Under the pieces are notes generated by a model. The model was not told the origin of the DNA and did not search any database. It saw nothing but the letters and a program-made list of their open reading frames with translations. Source: Planctomycetota bacterium (lineage in GTDB: Bacteria > Planctomycetota > UBA8108 > JACQVS01). From it: a stretch of 64,000 bases of DNA. This document shows positions 1-8,492 of this stretch, one piece after another. The stretch covers positions 1 through 64,000 of the forward strand of contig JANQLS010000097.1 in assembly GCA_028280485.1 (NCBI GenBank). Reading direction: 5' to 3'. Position 1 is the first letter of the stretch. The number at the start of each line of letters is the position of its first letter. The translations under genes were made by a program, and so were the position numbers.

Positions 1-189
1 GCTCGAGATGATGAGGGTTTTGGGGATACGACCCAGCCCTTCCACCTGCTCTAAATATTTGACCTTCTTTTTTGCAACTCGCTCTTTGTGGCTTCCCGAG
101 GGGCTTTTGTCTTCTCTTTTGAGGAAGACGGGCACTCCGTAAAGAATGACCTCTTCGAGAGGAGTTGGCGTGTTGTCTAAAACTGGCAT
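1..189 (-). CDS. PLP-dependent fold-type II enzyme, N-terminal part (partial)
   Basis: The reverse strand from 189 down reads an open frame from ATG to the window edge, 63 codons, beginning MPVLDNTPTPLEEV. It contains LKREDKSPSGSHKERVA, the substrate/cofactor signature of the tryptophan-synthase-beta-like PLP superfamily (threonine synthase, threonine dehydratase, cysteine synthase). In this superfamily the lysine after Ser-His or Ser-Phe forms the Schiff base with PLP. The gene is cut by the window start, so length, C-terminal domains and exact substrate cannot be determined. Members with this N-terminus include diaminopropionate- and cysteine-type lyases; I do not assign one. Confidence 0.7.
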   Translation of the reverse strand, partial: MPVLDNTPTPLEEVILYGVPVFLKREDKSPSGSHKERVAKKKVKYLEQVEGLGRIPKTLIISS

Positions 190-717
190 TAGAGTCTTTC
201 GAGCCTTATAAATGAGATACGCGATAATGTTTCTTCTTCTTGAAAAACTTATATGTCGAATGATACTCGATCATACTACTTTTACCAATAAATACTTTAA
301 ATTGATGGTTGGATTTATAAGATGTTTAATTTTATGTGTTTATAGATTTTTTGTTTGAGGGAAGGGAGATTGGTTGAGCTTTCAGTTCCAATAATTCTGG
401 ATCTGGGCTCGAAAATGGGAGAGGTGTTGAGCTAGAGATCGCCGGTCGTCTTCACATGGATGAATAGATGATGGAGGAGGCCTGGGAGGTCGCGCACTCA
501 ACTTGACTGCATCGGGTCTCTTGGATCTATGATGCGAAGGTGGGTCAAAATGTGGTTATGGGGGAAATGAGTTCGGCAATAGTTTAGAGCTCACTGGAGT
601 CATTCTAGCGAAGCTCGGCGTCAGGCTTTGAATAGGTTAAGTTTATTCCTATAAGGTGTTAATTTGTATTATCTTAAGCGTCATGTCTTTGTGCCGGCCA
701 AGTCATTTTAGGGCGGA

Positions 718-746
718 TCCCGTCGCTGGCGCTCCGGGATAGTTAA
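718..746 (-). repeat. Single REP-like arm
   Basis: This stretch ends in GGGATAGTTAA and contains CCCGTCGCTGGCGCTCCGG, closely matching the right arm of the REPIN-like elements at 20210, 31273 and 62748. No left arm is visible within 150 bp upstream, so it is a solo or decayed half element. Confidence 0.6.
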
Positions 747-855
747 GGGAATGATTTAGAGGGTTCTCAGGCATCCTGAAACCAAAGTCGCCAGGCTTTT
801 GGACGTAATTGGCCTAAAAGATTCGTAGCAAAGAAACTTTTCAATCTCAACGGAG

Positions 856-879
856 CCAAATTCTGGTGAATTTGGCTAC
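856..879 (-). repeat. Short palindromic repeat, copy 1
   Basis: Read on the minus strand it is gtagccaaattc followed by accagaatttgg, an imperfect palindrome. Related copies occur at 22798-22821 (plus) and 62702-62729. All three are intergenic. Confidence 0.5.
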
Positions 880-1116
880 AAACGACATATTCTTTCCCCG
901 CCAAATCCTTGCTTTCACCCCCAAAACTTGCATAATTGTTCCCCTTCGCCTCATCCACGAAGAGTTTGGAAATCCCCAATCTTCGTCTCCTCGGCAGGAT
1001 CGCTGATGTTAAGGCTGAGGCTTCGTGTCGTACCCTGTTAGTTTTACAGCGTACGTTTTCGAGCACTCGTCGAAGGCCGGTACTATTTTATGTTGAATCA
1101 AACCCTTCGGGCTTTG

Positions 1117-1235
1117 TTTCAACCGCTTCACAAATCAAAGATTTGCTGAAGCTCCGCTAAACGTAGACTCAAAGAGCCTACATTTGCGGTCGAGTTGATC
1201 CCAACTCGACGTAGTTCCTGTTTGAGCAACAGGAA
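1117..1235 (+). repeat. Multi-hairpin intergenic element, copy 1
   Basis: Contains four hairpins in order: caaatc-aaa-gatttg (1131-1145), gtagactc-aaa-gagcctac (1163-1181), gtcgagttg-atcc-caactcgac (1189-1210) and ttcctgtt-tgagc-aacaggaa (1215-1235). The same order of blocks is found at 10308-10462 with compensatory changes in the third stem (T-A to C-G at two positions). It lies directly before rpsP. It may be a small mobile palindromic element or a structured RNA; no protein explains it. Confidence 0.55.
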
Positions 1236-1329
1236 ATACCATACCACCTTCGATGGAAGACCCCATTAGGGCGTATTGGATCTGAAGGTATCTCTACCTC
1301 CCATCCAGAAAACCGCCCCGGAGGTTCAT

Positions 1330-1704
1330 ATGTCTGTAAGAATGCGCCTTATGCGCATGGGTAAAACGCACCGCCCGTTTTACCGTGTTTGCGTTGTCGA
1401 CCAACGCAATCCCCGAGACGGCGCCTACATCGAATGCGTCGGTCACTACAATCCCTTTATCGAAGACGATTCTAAAAAGGTCTCCCTCAATAAAGACCGA
1501 GCCGAATACTGGCTCAGCGTTGGGGCTCAACCTTCAGAAACGGTTGCTTCCTTTTTGAAAGCAGCTCACGTTCAGGGAGTGATCAAAGCGAAGAAACCTC
1601 GCAAACGTCGTCCTCAGAAAACTTCTCCCAAAGCCAAAGCGAGAGCCAAGGCAAAGAACGAGAAGAAAAAAGAGGCCAAGGCGAAAGCTGCGGCCAAAAA
1701 TTAA
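1330..1704 (+). CDS. rpsP: 30S ribosomal protein bS16
   Basis: 124 aa. The core SVRMRLMRMGKTHRPFYR, then GAYIECVGHYNP and a SVGAQPSETV motif are diagnostic of bS16, a small-subunit protein bound to 16S rRNA. An upstream extension to 1276 is open, but the ATG at 1330 has a GGAGG five bases upstream (1320-1324) and gives the canonical N-terminus, so I chose it. The last 40 residues are a Lys/Ala-rich tail (KAKARAKAKNEKKKEAKA), longer than in the roughly 80-90-residue textbook protein. It heads the rpsP-trmD-rplS cluster; the usual second gene rimM is absent, and trmD starts 14 bp after the stop. Confidence 0.97.
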   Translation: MSVRMRLMRMGKTHRPFYRVCVVDQRNPRDGAYIECVGHYNPFIEDDSKKVSLNKDRAEYWLSVGAQPSETVASFLKAAHVQGVIKAKKPRKRRPQKTSPKAKARAKAKNEKKKEAKAKAAAKN

Positions 1705-1718
1705 TCTTTAACTGATTC

Positions 1719-2423
1719 ATGGCGCTCACCTTCGAAGTCATCACACTTTTCCCCGGGATGGTTCGAGGAGTCTTCTCTGAGAGCATTATTTCGAGAGCTC
1801 TCAAAGCCGAACTGATTCAGGTCAACTTTACAGACCCCAGGGATTTCACCACTGACAATCATCGATCCGTCGATGATAAACCCTACGGTGGAGGACCCGG
1901 GATGGTGCTCAAACCTGAGCCCTTCTTTAAAGCAGTGGAATCGATCGATGAACGAGTCACGATTCCCCCTGAAAAGACTCGGCGATTGCTCTTTACCCCT
2001 CAGGGGCGCCCACTGAAGCAAAAAGATTTTAGAAACCTCGCCCAGGCCGAATGCCTGTATTTGCTCTGCGGTCATTACGAAGGATTCGACGAGCGAATAA
2101 GAGAAGGACTGGGTTTCGAAGAAGTTTCAATTGGCGATTACGTTTTAACGGGAGGAGAAATTCCCGCCATGACCGTAATCGATGGTGTGACCCGGTTATT
2201 ACCTGGCGCACTTGGTAACGAAGAATCGATTGCCGATGAGTCCTTTGAAAGTGGTTTGTTAGAGTACCCTCAGTACACTCGGCCTTTTGATTTTCGCGGC
2301 ATGAAGGTGCCGGAAGTTCTACTTTCAGGAAATCACGCTGAGATCGAAAAGTGGCGTCGAAAGGAATCGCTTCGCCGCACTCAATCTCGGCGCGAAGATC
2401 TTCTTAACGATTCTTCAGAGTAA
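1719..2423 (+). CDS. trmD: tRNA (guanine-N1)-methyltransferase
   Basis: 234 aa. TrmD transfers a methyl group from S-adenosylmethionine to N1 of G37, 3' of the anticodon, preventing +1 frameshifting. Visible SPOUT-knot motifs are DDKPYGGGPGMVLKPEP near residues 48-64, LLCGHYEGFDERI near 113-125, and SIGDYVLTGGEIPAMTVID near 134-152. The catalytic Asp region before SVDDKPYGGG and the C-terminal helical part (EKWRRKESLRRTQSRR) are intact, and the length is typical. It starts 14 bp after rpsP with no obvious Shine-Dalgarno, suggesting coupling to rpsP translation. Confidence 0.97.
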   Translation: MALTFEVITLFPGMVRGVFSESIISRALKAELIQVNFTDPRDFTTDNHRSVDDKPYGGGPGMVLKPEPFFKAVESIDERVTIPPEKTRRLLFTPQGRPLKQKDFRNLAQAECLYLLCGHYEGFDERIREGLGFEEVSIGDYVLTGGEIPAMTVIDGVTRLLPGALGNEESIADESFESGLLEYPQYTRPFDFRGMKVPEVLLSGNHAEIEKWRRKESLRRTQSRREDLLNDSSE

Positions 2424-2521
2424 TTTAAAAAATTCCGCTCTTAAGTGAGCCCAACAGTCAGGCTTTTCACACCGATCGTGTGGTGAAGAGCTTAACATTG
2501 AATAAACGGAGCATGACGGCT

Positions 2522-2950
2522 ATGAACCCGATCATTGCTGATCTCGAACAAAGTTTTCACAGCGAATCTCGCCCCGATAATTTCCAAATTGGTGACGTTA
2601 TCGATGTTCACGTAAGGATTCGCGAAGGTGAAAAAGAACGTGTGCAGGTTTTCACCGGTACGGTCATCCGTATTCGTGGTGGTGGAAAAAACATCCGCTC
2701 AACTTTTACCGTACGAAGAATCGTCGCCGGTGAAGGAGTTGAAAGGGTCTTCCCCTTCCATTCTCGCAGAATTGTTAAAGTTGAAGTTCGTCGTCCCGGT
2801 AAGGTACGTCGCGCCAAACTTTACTACTTGCGTGATCGCGTCGGTAAAGCTACCAAAGTTAAAGAACGCCGTGTCGAAATGCCCACCAAAAAGAAAAAAG
2901 GTGGGCGCAAGAAAAAGACGAAGGCTAAAGCTGACGCACCCGAATCTTGA
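2522..2950 (+). CDS. rplS: 50S ribosomal protein bL19
   Basis: 142 aa. The core (FQIGDVIDVHVRIREGEK, QVFTGTVIRIRGGG, FTVRRIVAGEGVERVFPFHS, VRRAKLYYLRDR) is bL19, located at the 30S/50S interface. Three in-frame starts exist: GTG 2480, ATG 2513 and ATG 2522. A GGAG at 2508-2511 is correctly spaced only for 2522 (MNPIIADLEQSF), so I prefer it. The C-terminus carries a Lys-rich tail (PTKKKKGGRKKKTKAK), paralleling the basic tail on bS16 in the same cluster. A strong terminator follows. Confidence 0.96.
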   Translation: MNPIIADLEQSFHSESRPDNFQIGDVIDVHVRIREGEKERVQVFTGTVIRIRGGGKNIRSTFTVRRIVAGEGVERVFPFHSRRIVKVEVRRPGKVRRAKLYYLRDRVGKATKVKERRVEMPTKKKKGGRKKKTKAKADAPES

Positions 2951-2983
2951 TTTCGAGAGAATCAAGCCAAGCAAATTAAAAAA

Positions 2984-3012
2984 AGCCAACCCCGTCGGGG
3001 TTGGCTTTTTTA
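2984..3012 (+). terminator. Rho-independent terminator of rpsP-trmD-rplS
   Basis: A perfect 10-bp stem (agccaacccc paired with ggggttggct, loop gtc or shorter) followed by TTTTTT. It lies 34 bp after the rplS stop and separates the ribosomal operon from yraN. Confidence 0.9.
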
Positions 3013-3115
3013 TTGTATACTTATTTATGGCGCTCCCACCGAAGCCGAACATTTTTATCTCCTTCCCTCCGATCTCCTGAATGCATTCATTCTCATCTTT
3101 GAGAGCAACCATGAA

Positions 3116-3622
3116 ATGCATCGACGGTACATCGAGCGCTTAAAATCCAAGATAGATACAATACTGTTCCTGTTGGAAGAAACTCTTTATCGAGGGGGTG
3201 ACTTACTTTGGATGGGCTTAAAGTTTTGTCTCTTCGTACTCTCAGTGGGCCGAGCCGGTCGACCTGAATCCATCGGAGCGTGGGGAGAGCGTCGAGCCAG
3301 CTGGTATCTCAGGTTGAGGGGCTTCCGAATTCTTCAACGCAATTTCAGAGTCTACTCGGGTGAAATCGATTTGGTGATGGTGGATAGCAACACCTTAGTG
3401 TTTGTTGAAGTGAAGACCACTCGAATCGACAACTGGTTTTTCGGTGGGGCCCGATTAAGTAGAGAAAAGTTAAAAAAGGTGAGGCGAGCGGTCGCAGCTT
3501 ATTTGAGTCGTAGTTCATTGAAAATGGATCGTTGGAGAATCGACGGGCTGGTCATCGAGTACCGAAAGATAAAAGGACTCCCTCGGGAGGTCGTCAACAT
3601 AAGACATTATTACGATTTATGA
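3116..3622 (+). CDS. YraN/UPF0102-family protein
   Basis: 168 aa. The C-terminal 115 residues match UPF0102: AWGERRASWYLRLRGFRIL, then GEIDLVMVDSNTLVFVEVKTT, which is the nuclease-like D-x(n)-E-x-K arrangement of the restriction-endonuclease fold. Members are often encoded beside rplS/rnhB, as here, but their cellular role is not settled. The first 45 residues are an unusual extension with a hydrophobic stretch (LKFCLFVLSVG). An internal ATG at 3212 would remove most of it, so the start is uncertain. It sits after the terminator, so it probably has its own promoter. Confidence 0.85.
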   Translation: MHRRYIERLKSKIDTILFLLEETLYRGGDLLWMGLKFCLFVLSVGRAGRPESIGAWGERRASWYLRLRGFRILQRNFRVYSGEIDLVMVDSNTLVFVEVKTTRIDNWFFGGARLSREKLKKVRRAVAAYLSRSSLKMDRWRIDGLVIEYRKIKGLPREVVNIRHYYDL

Positions 3623-4005
3623 CATTCTCTGCCCGCCCTTGGGTTCGTTAAGATCGTAAATTAAAGAGCTTATTCCTTACAAATTCCTACATAACAACTC
3701 CCGCGGTTCGACGTCTTTCTTATAGGGAATTTGGGTTTTCTTGTAATTTTCAAATTCACGACCGGACAATTCTTTCTTATGGGGTTTCTCCTTCTTTCTC
3801 CCAAAGAGCTCCTGGGAGTCACACAGTTTGCTGTGAGGGAAACTTCAAGCGTGTTAGGATTGCATTATTCAATTCATTATCTCTTTTCGGAATCTCTAAA
3901 CTGAATTGCGATTCATCAATTTGATTTTCATTGATCGATCTGAATCTCCTTTTCAAATTATTCAGATGGTAGTGGATCCAATTCAACATGAGCTGGGAGG
4001 CTAAT
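3623..4005. other. Intergenic region, no clear feature
   Basis: AT-rich 383 bp between yraN and the large repeat protein. No terminator, tRNA or known repeat was recognised. It presumably carries the promoter of the downstream gene. The sequence at 3995-4000 is a GGGAGG Shine-Dalgarno that fixes the next start. Confidence 0.4.
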
Positions 4006-7000
4006 ATGTCGAATTCCATGGGACAAAAAGTCGGTTTAAGTGTGGGCTTGGCCGTGCTTCTTATCGCTGGTTTGGTGGGAGTTCTCTTCATGATGAACAA
4101 TGAAGATGAAAATCCCCAGGGTAACGACCCTAACCAAGATAATAACAACACCGAGGTCGTGGATCCCACCACCTCACAGGACGAGGATTCCACTTCTGAA
4201 GGAGCTTCGGATCCCGAAAAAGAAAAAACTACTAGCGAAGAGAAAGAAGAACCCGAGAAGGTCGTTCAGAAAAAACCAGAAGGCCCCGCTTCTATCGAAG
4301 GAAAGATTTTAAATCTCAATGGAGAGCCAATTGAGAAAGCAAAGATCTTCCTCATCGATTCCAAGAAGTTTGAAAAATTCAGAGACAGTCTCCAGGGCGA
4401 TATGATGGGGGCTAATCGAGACCCTTCTAGCTTTCTCATTAATATGAGAAAAAAATTCGTTGAGGAGTCGAAGAAACTTCCGCAAACCGAATCAGCAGCC
4501 GACGGAAGTTATGCTTTTTACAAACTCTCAACGGGTGAATTCCGCTTATTAGTTTTACATACGGATCACTTAGCTAATTTAGATACTTATGTTATTCGCG
4601 AAAAAGATGAGCCTACGAAGCAAGATGTAAGCTTAGTTGAAGGGTATAAAATTTCTGGGGTCGTCGTAGGCGAAGAAGGCAAGCCGATTCGTGGCGCTCA
4701 CGTCACCGCTGTAGCGAGCACTTCTTCTGGATCTAAAGGATTCGGAAAGATGATTGGTTTTATGGCCGACCTCTTCGATGGAAAGATCTTCTCGAGGTTA
4801 GCCGTCGAAAAATCGAAGGCCGATGGAAAGTTCACAGTGAGTTCCCTCGAACCTCAACTTTATGACCTCACCGTCATACGTGCAGGCTATCAACGAAAGT
4901 TGGTGGCCAAGGTTACTCCGGGTACTTCCGGGTTAGTGATCAAGCTTGTTCATGGTTTACATATCAAAGGTGATGTCGTCGACCCCGAGGGCAAGCCGGT
5001 TAAAGGCGCAATTGTTAAAATCAAAAGTTTTGTTCCTGCTAATGCCTTCAACAATCCCTTTATGATGTCTCAATCAGATTTCGACATCATGGGAGAGAAG
5101 AATCAAGAAGGGAAAACGAGTGCTGTCGGTGCCTTTAAGTTTTTAGGCATCGAGAAAGGAAAGTACTCCTTGTTGGTCAAAGCTGAGGGATACCCAAATT
5201 TTGAACAAGAGGGTTTTGATGTAAAGGCTCCAGGATTTGACTTTGAAACCATTCAGCTTGAAGAAGGAGTTGAGATCTCGGGCTCAGTGGTGGACGCTCA
5301 AGGTCAACCCATCGAAGGGGCTGAGGTCTGGGCCGAAGAACTGAAGAAAAGCGGGCAATCGGCATTTAACTTTAATGCTATGCCGGGAAAGAAACTTTCT
5401 GAAACCAAAACCGATGAAGCCGGGAAATTTGTTCTGAGTGGATTACGCCAGGGTGAAGTCAACGTTCTCGCGAGCTTTAAGGGTTACTCGCCTGATAAAG
5501 TAAAAGCTGAAGGAGGCGAAAAAGGCATCAAGATGGAGCTCCTCGAAGGCGGCTCCTTTTACGGTCAAGTTGTCGATTCCAAAACCGGAGATCCGATCGA
5601 AGGCATGCGCATGATGATCTCAGGTGGGGGATCGATGGGGGGATCTCAACCTGAAACGGATGCTGACGGATATTTTGAAATCACAGGAATTATCCAGCCC
5701 ACTGATGGAGATGCTACACCCTTTGGTAGTGGTAACTTCTACTTGATGGGGATGCACAAAGAATATAACCAAATCGGGATGCAAGTGGGGATCAAAGGCA
5801 GTGATCCTGATAAACCCAAAGTGATTAAAGCGACTCGATTAGAACTGATCGACGGACTGGTCACTAATGAAGATGGTGAGCCGGTTTCGGGTGCCCGTGT
5901 TGGGATTCGAGTACCTGGTGTGCCTGAAATGTTTATGGCGATGAACCCTGCTTCTGGTGCCCTTAAAGCCATTTCAAAAGCCGATGGAACTTTTGGTCTC
6001 AGGAATCCTGGCATGCGTGGAATGGGTGGATTTGGCGGAAATGTTTTTATCTATGCCAGCCATCCTCTTTACGCTACTGGAAGCATTCGCCTCGAAAAAG
6101 ACACGAAGTCAGTAGAAATCGTCTTAGGTCAGGGAAATGTAGTTAAAGGCCAGGTGACGGATACCGATGGAAATATCGTCCCGGGTGCGATTCTTAGATT
6201 GAGGACCTCCGTCGAAATGAAGGGTGAGATGGCCATGATTACGGCTATGTTCCCGGTGGCGGCTGGTAAACCCTACTACGCATCTAAAGATGGTAATTAC
6301 GTTATTTCTCGACTGGAACCCGGAACTTATGACATCGATGTCATCGCGATGGGTTACGCGAAAAAGTCGATCAAAAAATACGTAGTCGATAAGCCCGAAC
6401 AAGTTGAAAACATCGTTCTCAACGTTGGGGGTTCTATTAAGGGTAATGTCGTGAATTCGGCGGGAGAACCGGTTTCTGGAGTTGAAATGGTAGCTTTCTT
6501 AACTCCAAAATCTGAGAGGGAAGATACTCCTGGTATCAACAGGAGAGACATGGAAGAAGCCATGATGTTCCTGAATGCTCAAGGAGCTAGCCAAACGACT
6601 ACGAATTCAAATGGTGAATTTATACTGAAGAATTTACCTGAAGGCCTCTTCACTGTCGTAGCGAGAAAGCGTGGCTATCAGCAATCGATCGAACGCGATG
6701 TTGAAGCCGGAACGACGATTAATGATCTCGTGGTCGATAAAACTTCAGCCATCGAAGGTGTGGTCACCGATGCACGAACGGGTTTACCCATCGAAAAATT
6801 CTCGATCACGGCTTATCGTATCGAAGAGGGAAGCCAAAACTTTTACAACGTCTACAATCAAACCCGTAGCTACAATGATAAGGAAGGTTTGTTCCTTTAT
6901 GACAACGTAGAAGTGGGTAAGTATGAGGTGAGCGCCCGAGCTGAAGGATACGCGCCTTCCTATCAAGAAATTGATGTGAAACCGGGCGAAGTTGGTTCTG

Positions 7001-7704
7001 TGAAATTGGTTCTAAATACGGGGGTGACGGTCAACGGAGTCGTTGTTGATGGAGAGACGGGGGAAGCCATTCCTGGCGCCAACATCAGCTACCATCAAAC
7101 TTTCGACAGCAGTGATCAAACGGCCAAACAACGTCGAAGAGCCAATCGTTATTTTGGAAACACCAATAAAATTTCTAATGAAGATGGTTCCTTCAACATC
7201 TCCGGCTTGGAAGAGGGTGAATACAATCTCTATGCGAGTCATCAAGATTATTACGCAGAAGATAATCAGAACTGGAAAAAAGTTGAGCTTCCCGCTCAAG
7301 CCGCCGAAGAAGTCGTTTTCAAAATGCGCTTAGGTGGAAGAGTAGAAGGTACGATCAGCGACCTTCCTGATACTTCGGGTGAGCGAATGAACTTTAACGT
7401 AAAGTTTGAAAGGCAACCCGATGAAGAAGCGATTTCCAGCAAAGATAAAAAGAAAGTCAATCGTCATCGCCATTCCCAATCGGCTTGGATCAATCCGAAC
7501 ACGGGGAGTTATAACGCAGGAAGCCTTCGACCCGGTGTTTACAAGGTGAGTATCGAGCAACATATCTACCAAAGGGTTGAAACGGGTGAAGGTGGTGTGC
7601 AACATACTTCTGCCGAAGGAAGCCCCAAACTCATTCCATTAGGAGAAATCGAAGTTCAAGCTGGGAAGACGATTAACTTCGATGAACGATTCCGTGAATC
7701 CTGA
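4006..7704 (+). CDS. Membrane-anchored carboxypeptidase-regulatory-like repeat protein
   Basis: 1232 aa. The start at 4006 has GGGAGG five bases upstream, better than ATG 3988. Residues about 9-30 are one transmembrane anchor (VGLAVLLIAGLVGVLFMM), followed by an Asn/Asp/Glu-rich linker to about residue 90. The rest is about eleven copies of a beta-sandwich repeat with the signature I-x-G-x-V-x-(D/N)-x-x-G-x-P-(I/V)-x-G-A, for example SGVVVGEEGKPIRGAHV, KGDVVDPEGKPVKGAIV and NGVVVDGETGEAIPGANI, each followed by a G-x-F-x-(I/L)-x-x-L-x-x-G-x-Y motif. These are CarboxypepD_reg-like (transthyretin/Cna-B-like) folds used in cell-surface proteins. There is no catalytic domain, so a structural or adhesive envelope role is inferred. 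A terminator follows. Confidence 0.85.
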   Translation: MSNSMGQKVGLSVGLAVLLIAGLVGVLFMMNNEDENPQGNDPNQDNNNTEVVDPTTSQDEDSTSEGASDPEKEKTTSEEKEEPEKVVQKKPEGPASIEGKILNLNGEPIEKAKIFLIDSKKFEKFRDSLQGDMMGANRDPSSFLINMRKKFVEESKKLPQTESAADGSYAFYKLSTGEFRLLVLHTDHLANLDTYVIREKDEPTKQDVSLVEGYKISGVVVGEEGKPIRGAHVTAVASTSSGSKGFGKMIGFMADLFDGKIFSRLAVEKSKADGKFTVSSLEPQLYDLTVIRAGYQRKLVAKVTPGTSGLVIKLVHGLHIKGDVVDPEGKPVKGAIVKIKSFVPANAFNNPFMMSQSDFDIMGEKNQEGKTSAVGAFKFLGIEKGKYSLLVKAEGYPNFEQEGFDVKAPGFDFETIQLEEGVEISGSVVDAQGQPIEGAEVWAEELKKSGQSAFNFNAMPGKKLSETKTDEAGKFVLSGLRQGEVNVLASFKGYSPDKVKAEGGEKGIKMELLEGGSFYGQVVDSKTGDPIEGMRMMISGGGSMGGSQPETDADGYFEITGIIQPTDGDATPFGSGNFYLMGMHKEYNQIGMQVGIKGSDPDKPKVIKATRLELIDGLVTNEDGEPVSGARVGIRVPGVPEMFMAMNPASGALKAISKADGTFGLRNPGMRGMGGFGGNVFIYASHPLYATGSIRLEKDTKSVEIVLGQGNVVKGQVTDTDGNIVPGAILRLRTSVEMKGEMAMITAMFPVAAGKPYYASKDGNYVISRLEPGTYDIDVIAMGYAKKSIKKYVVDKPEQVENIVLNVGGSIKGNVVNSAGEPVSGVEMVAFLTPKSEREDTPGINRRDMEEAMMFLNAQGASQTTTNSNGEFILKNLPEGLFTVVARKRGYQQSIERDVEAGTTINDLVVDKTSAIEGVVTDARTGLPIEKFSITAYRIEEGSQNFYNVYNQTRSYNDKEGLFLYDNVEVGKYEVSARAEGYAPSYQEIDVKPGEVGSVKLVLNTGVTVNGVVVDGETGEAIPGANISYHQTFDSSDQTAKQRRRANRYFGNTNKISNEDGSFNISGLEEGEYNLYASHQDYYAEDNQNWKKVELPAQAAEEVVFKMRLGGRVEGTISDLPDTSGERMNFNVKFERQPDEEAISSKDKKKVNRHRHSQSAWINPNTGSYNAGSLRPGVYKVSIEQHIYQRVETGEGGVQHTSAEGSPKLIPLGEIEVQAGKTINFDERFRES

Positions 7705-7747
7705 TAGCTTCCCTCTCAAGTAACAATTAAAGTTTGAACTCCTTTAT

Positions 7748-7786
7748 AAACAGCTGGCTAATGGTCCTATTAGCCAGCTGTTTTTA
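7748..7786 (+). terminator. Rho-independent terminator
   Basis: The 11-bp stem cagctggctaa / ttagccagctg with an 8-base loop is followed by TTTTTA. It lies 46 bp after the stop of the large repeat protein. Confidence 0.9.
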
Positions 7787-7934
7787 TTGATTTTACAAAT
7801 TCCTACTGAAGGCACGATCGATGTGGGTTAGTATCGTTAGTGCTATCTGATACATATTATAGTTGTTCTTCTTAGAAAGCTTTCTGTCGCTAAAGGCTAT
7901 CATTTAGAAATTTTTTATCTCATTGGAGCCTCTT

Positions 7935-8426
7935 ATGAGTTCAGCAATAAAACTACTGAGTGTCCTTTTCCTTGTGAGTTTGGGTTGGAGCTGTGCTTAC
8001 GATGTTCAGCGTGTTGTTCTTCCCTCAGGCTTCCCTCACGCTAAAAAGATATCCATCCACGTTCGACCGGCCATCCAAAATAATTACTTTGATCGAGTTG
8101 CGGCGAACTCGGTCACGGAGGCGCTTTTGAGATGGCAGTATCTCTTTGAGGTTGTCCCCAGTATAGAAGATGCTGAGTTAGATTTAGTTGCAACCGCTGG
8201 ACCTTCAAGTGCGTTTGATGTGAATGATTTCGGGGGTGAAATCATCCTTCATGATGCTGAGCGAGCCTACAATCAACCTGAAATCGGAACCGAGCTGAGT
8301 ATTAAAATCGTTCACCGTAAAGAGGGAGTGATTTACGATAATCAACACACTCTTCACGGCCATCCCAATATTGTGATGGATAACGCGGCTGAACATTTAA
8401 TGATTCGGTATGCCACGGGTCATTGA
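7935..8426 (+). CDS. Small exported protein, possibly LptE-like
   Basis: 163 aa. The ATG at 7935 is preceded by GGAG at 7925-7928; an upstream TTG at 7923 has no such site. Residues 1-20 are a signal peptide ending near LGWSC, which would serve as a weak lipobox (Cys, with Ser at -1 but Trp at -2). The pattern ISIHVRPAIQNNYFD...NSVTEALLRW...VPSIEDAELDLVATA resembles LptE/RlpB-type lipoproteins that help insert lipopolysaccharide at the outer membrane (strand of I-x-I-x-x-x-x-N, helix, then A-D/E-L). The similarity is by eye only; otherwise it is an exported unknown. Confidence 0.5.
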   Translation: MSSAIKLLSVLFLVSLGWSCAYDVQRVVLPSGFPHAKKISIHVRPAIQNNYFDRVAANSVTEALLRWQYLFEVVPSIEDAELDLVATAGPSSAFDVNDFGGEIILHDAERAYNQPEIGTELSIKIVHRKEGVIYDNQHTLHGHPNIVMDNAAEHLMIRYATGH

Positions 8427-8492
8427 TTCTTTTAATAGCCTATTATTAGTTCGTTCTTGTTGATTAAAATCCCGTAGTCTCAAGGTGTGAAA

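Larger units (their letters stand above)
190..1329. other. Long intergenic region upstream of rpsP
   Basis: About 1.1 kb without a convincing gene. It is AT-rich at 230-350. It holds a single REP arm at 718-746, a short palindrome at 856-879 (gtagccaaattc family, read on the minus strand) and the multi-hairpin element at 1117-1235. Open frames at 767-1066 (minus) and 936-1160 (plus) overlap each other and the repeats and resemble no family I know. The rpsP operon promoter should lie in the last part, but I see no convincing -35/-10 pair. Confidence 0.5.

Noticed and set aside
767..1160. Two overlapping open frames on opposite strands upstream of rpsP
   Set aside because: They overlap each other, cross repeats and match no family; no ribosome sites.
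2628..3121. Long open frames in other frames over rplS and its terminator
   Set aside because: They cross the rplS terminator and contain no recognisable motif.
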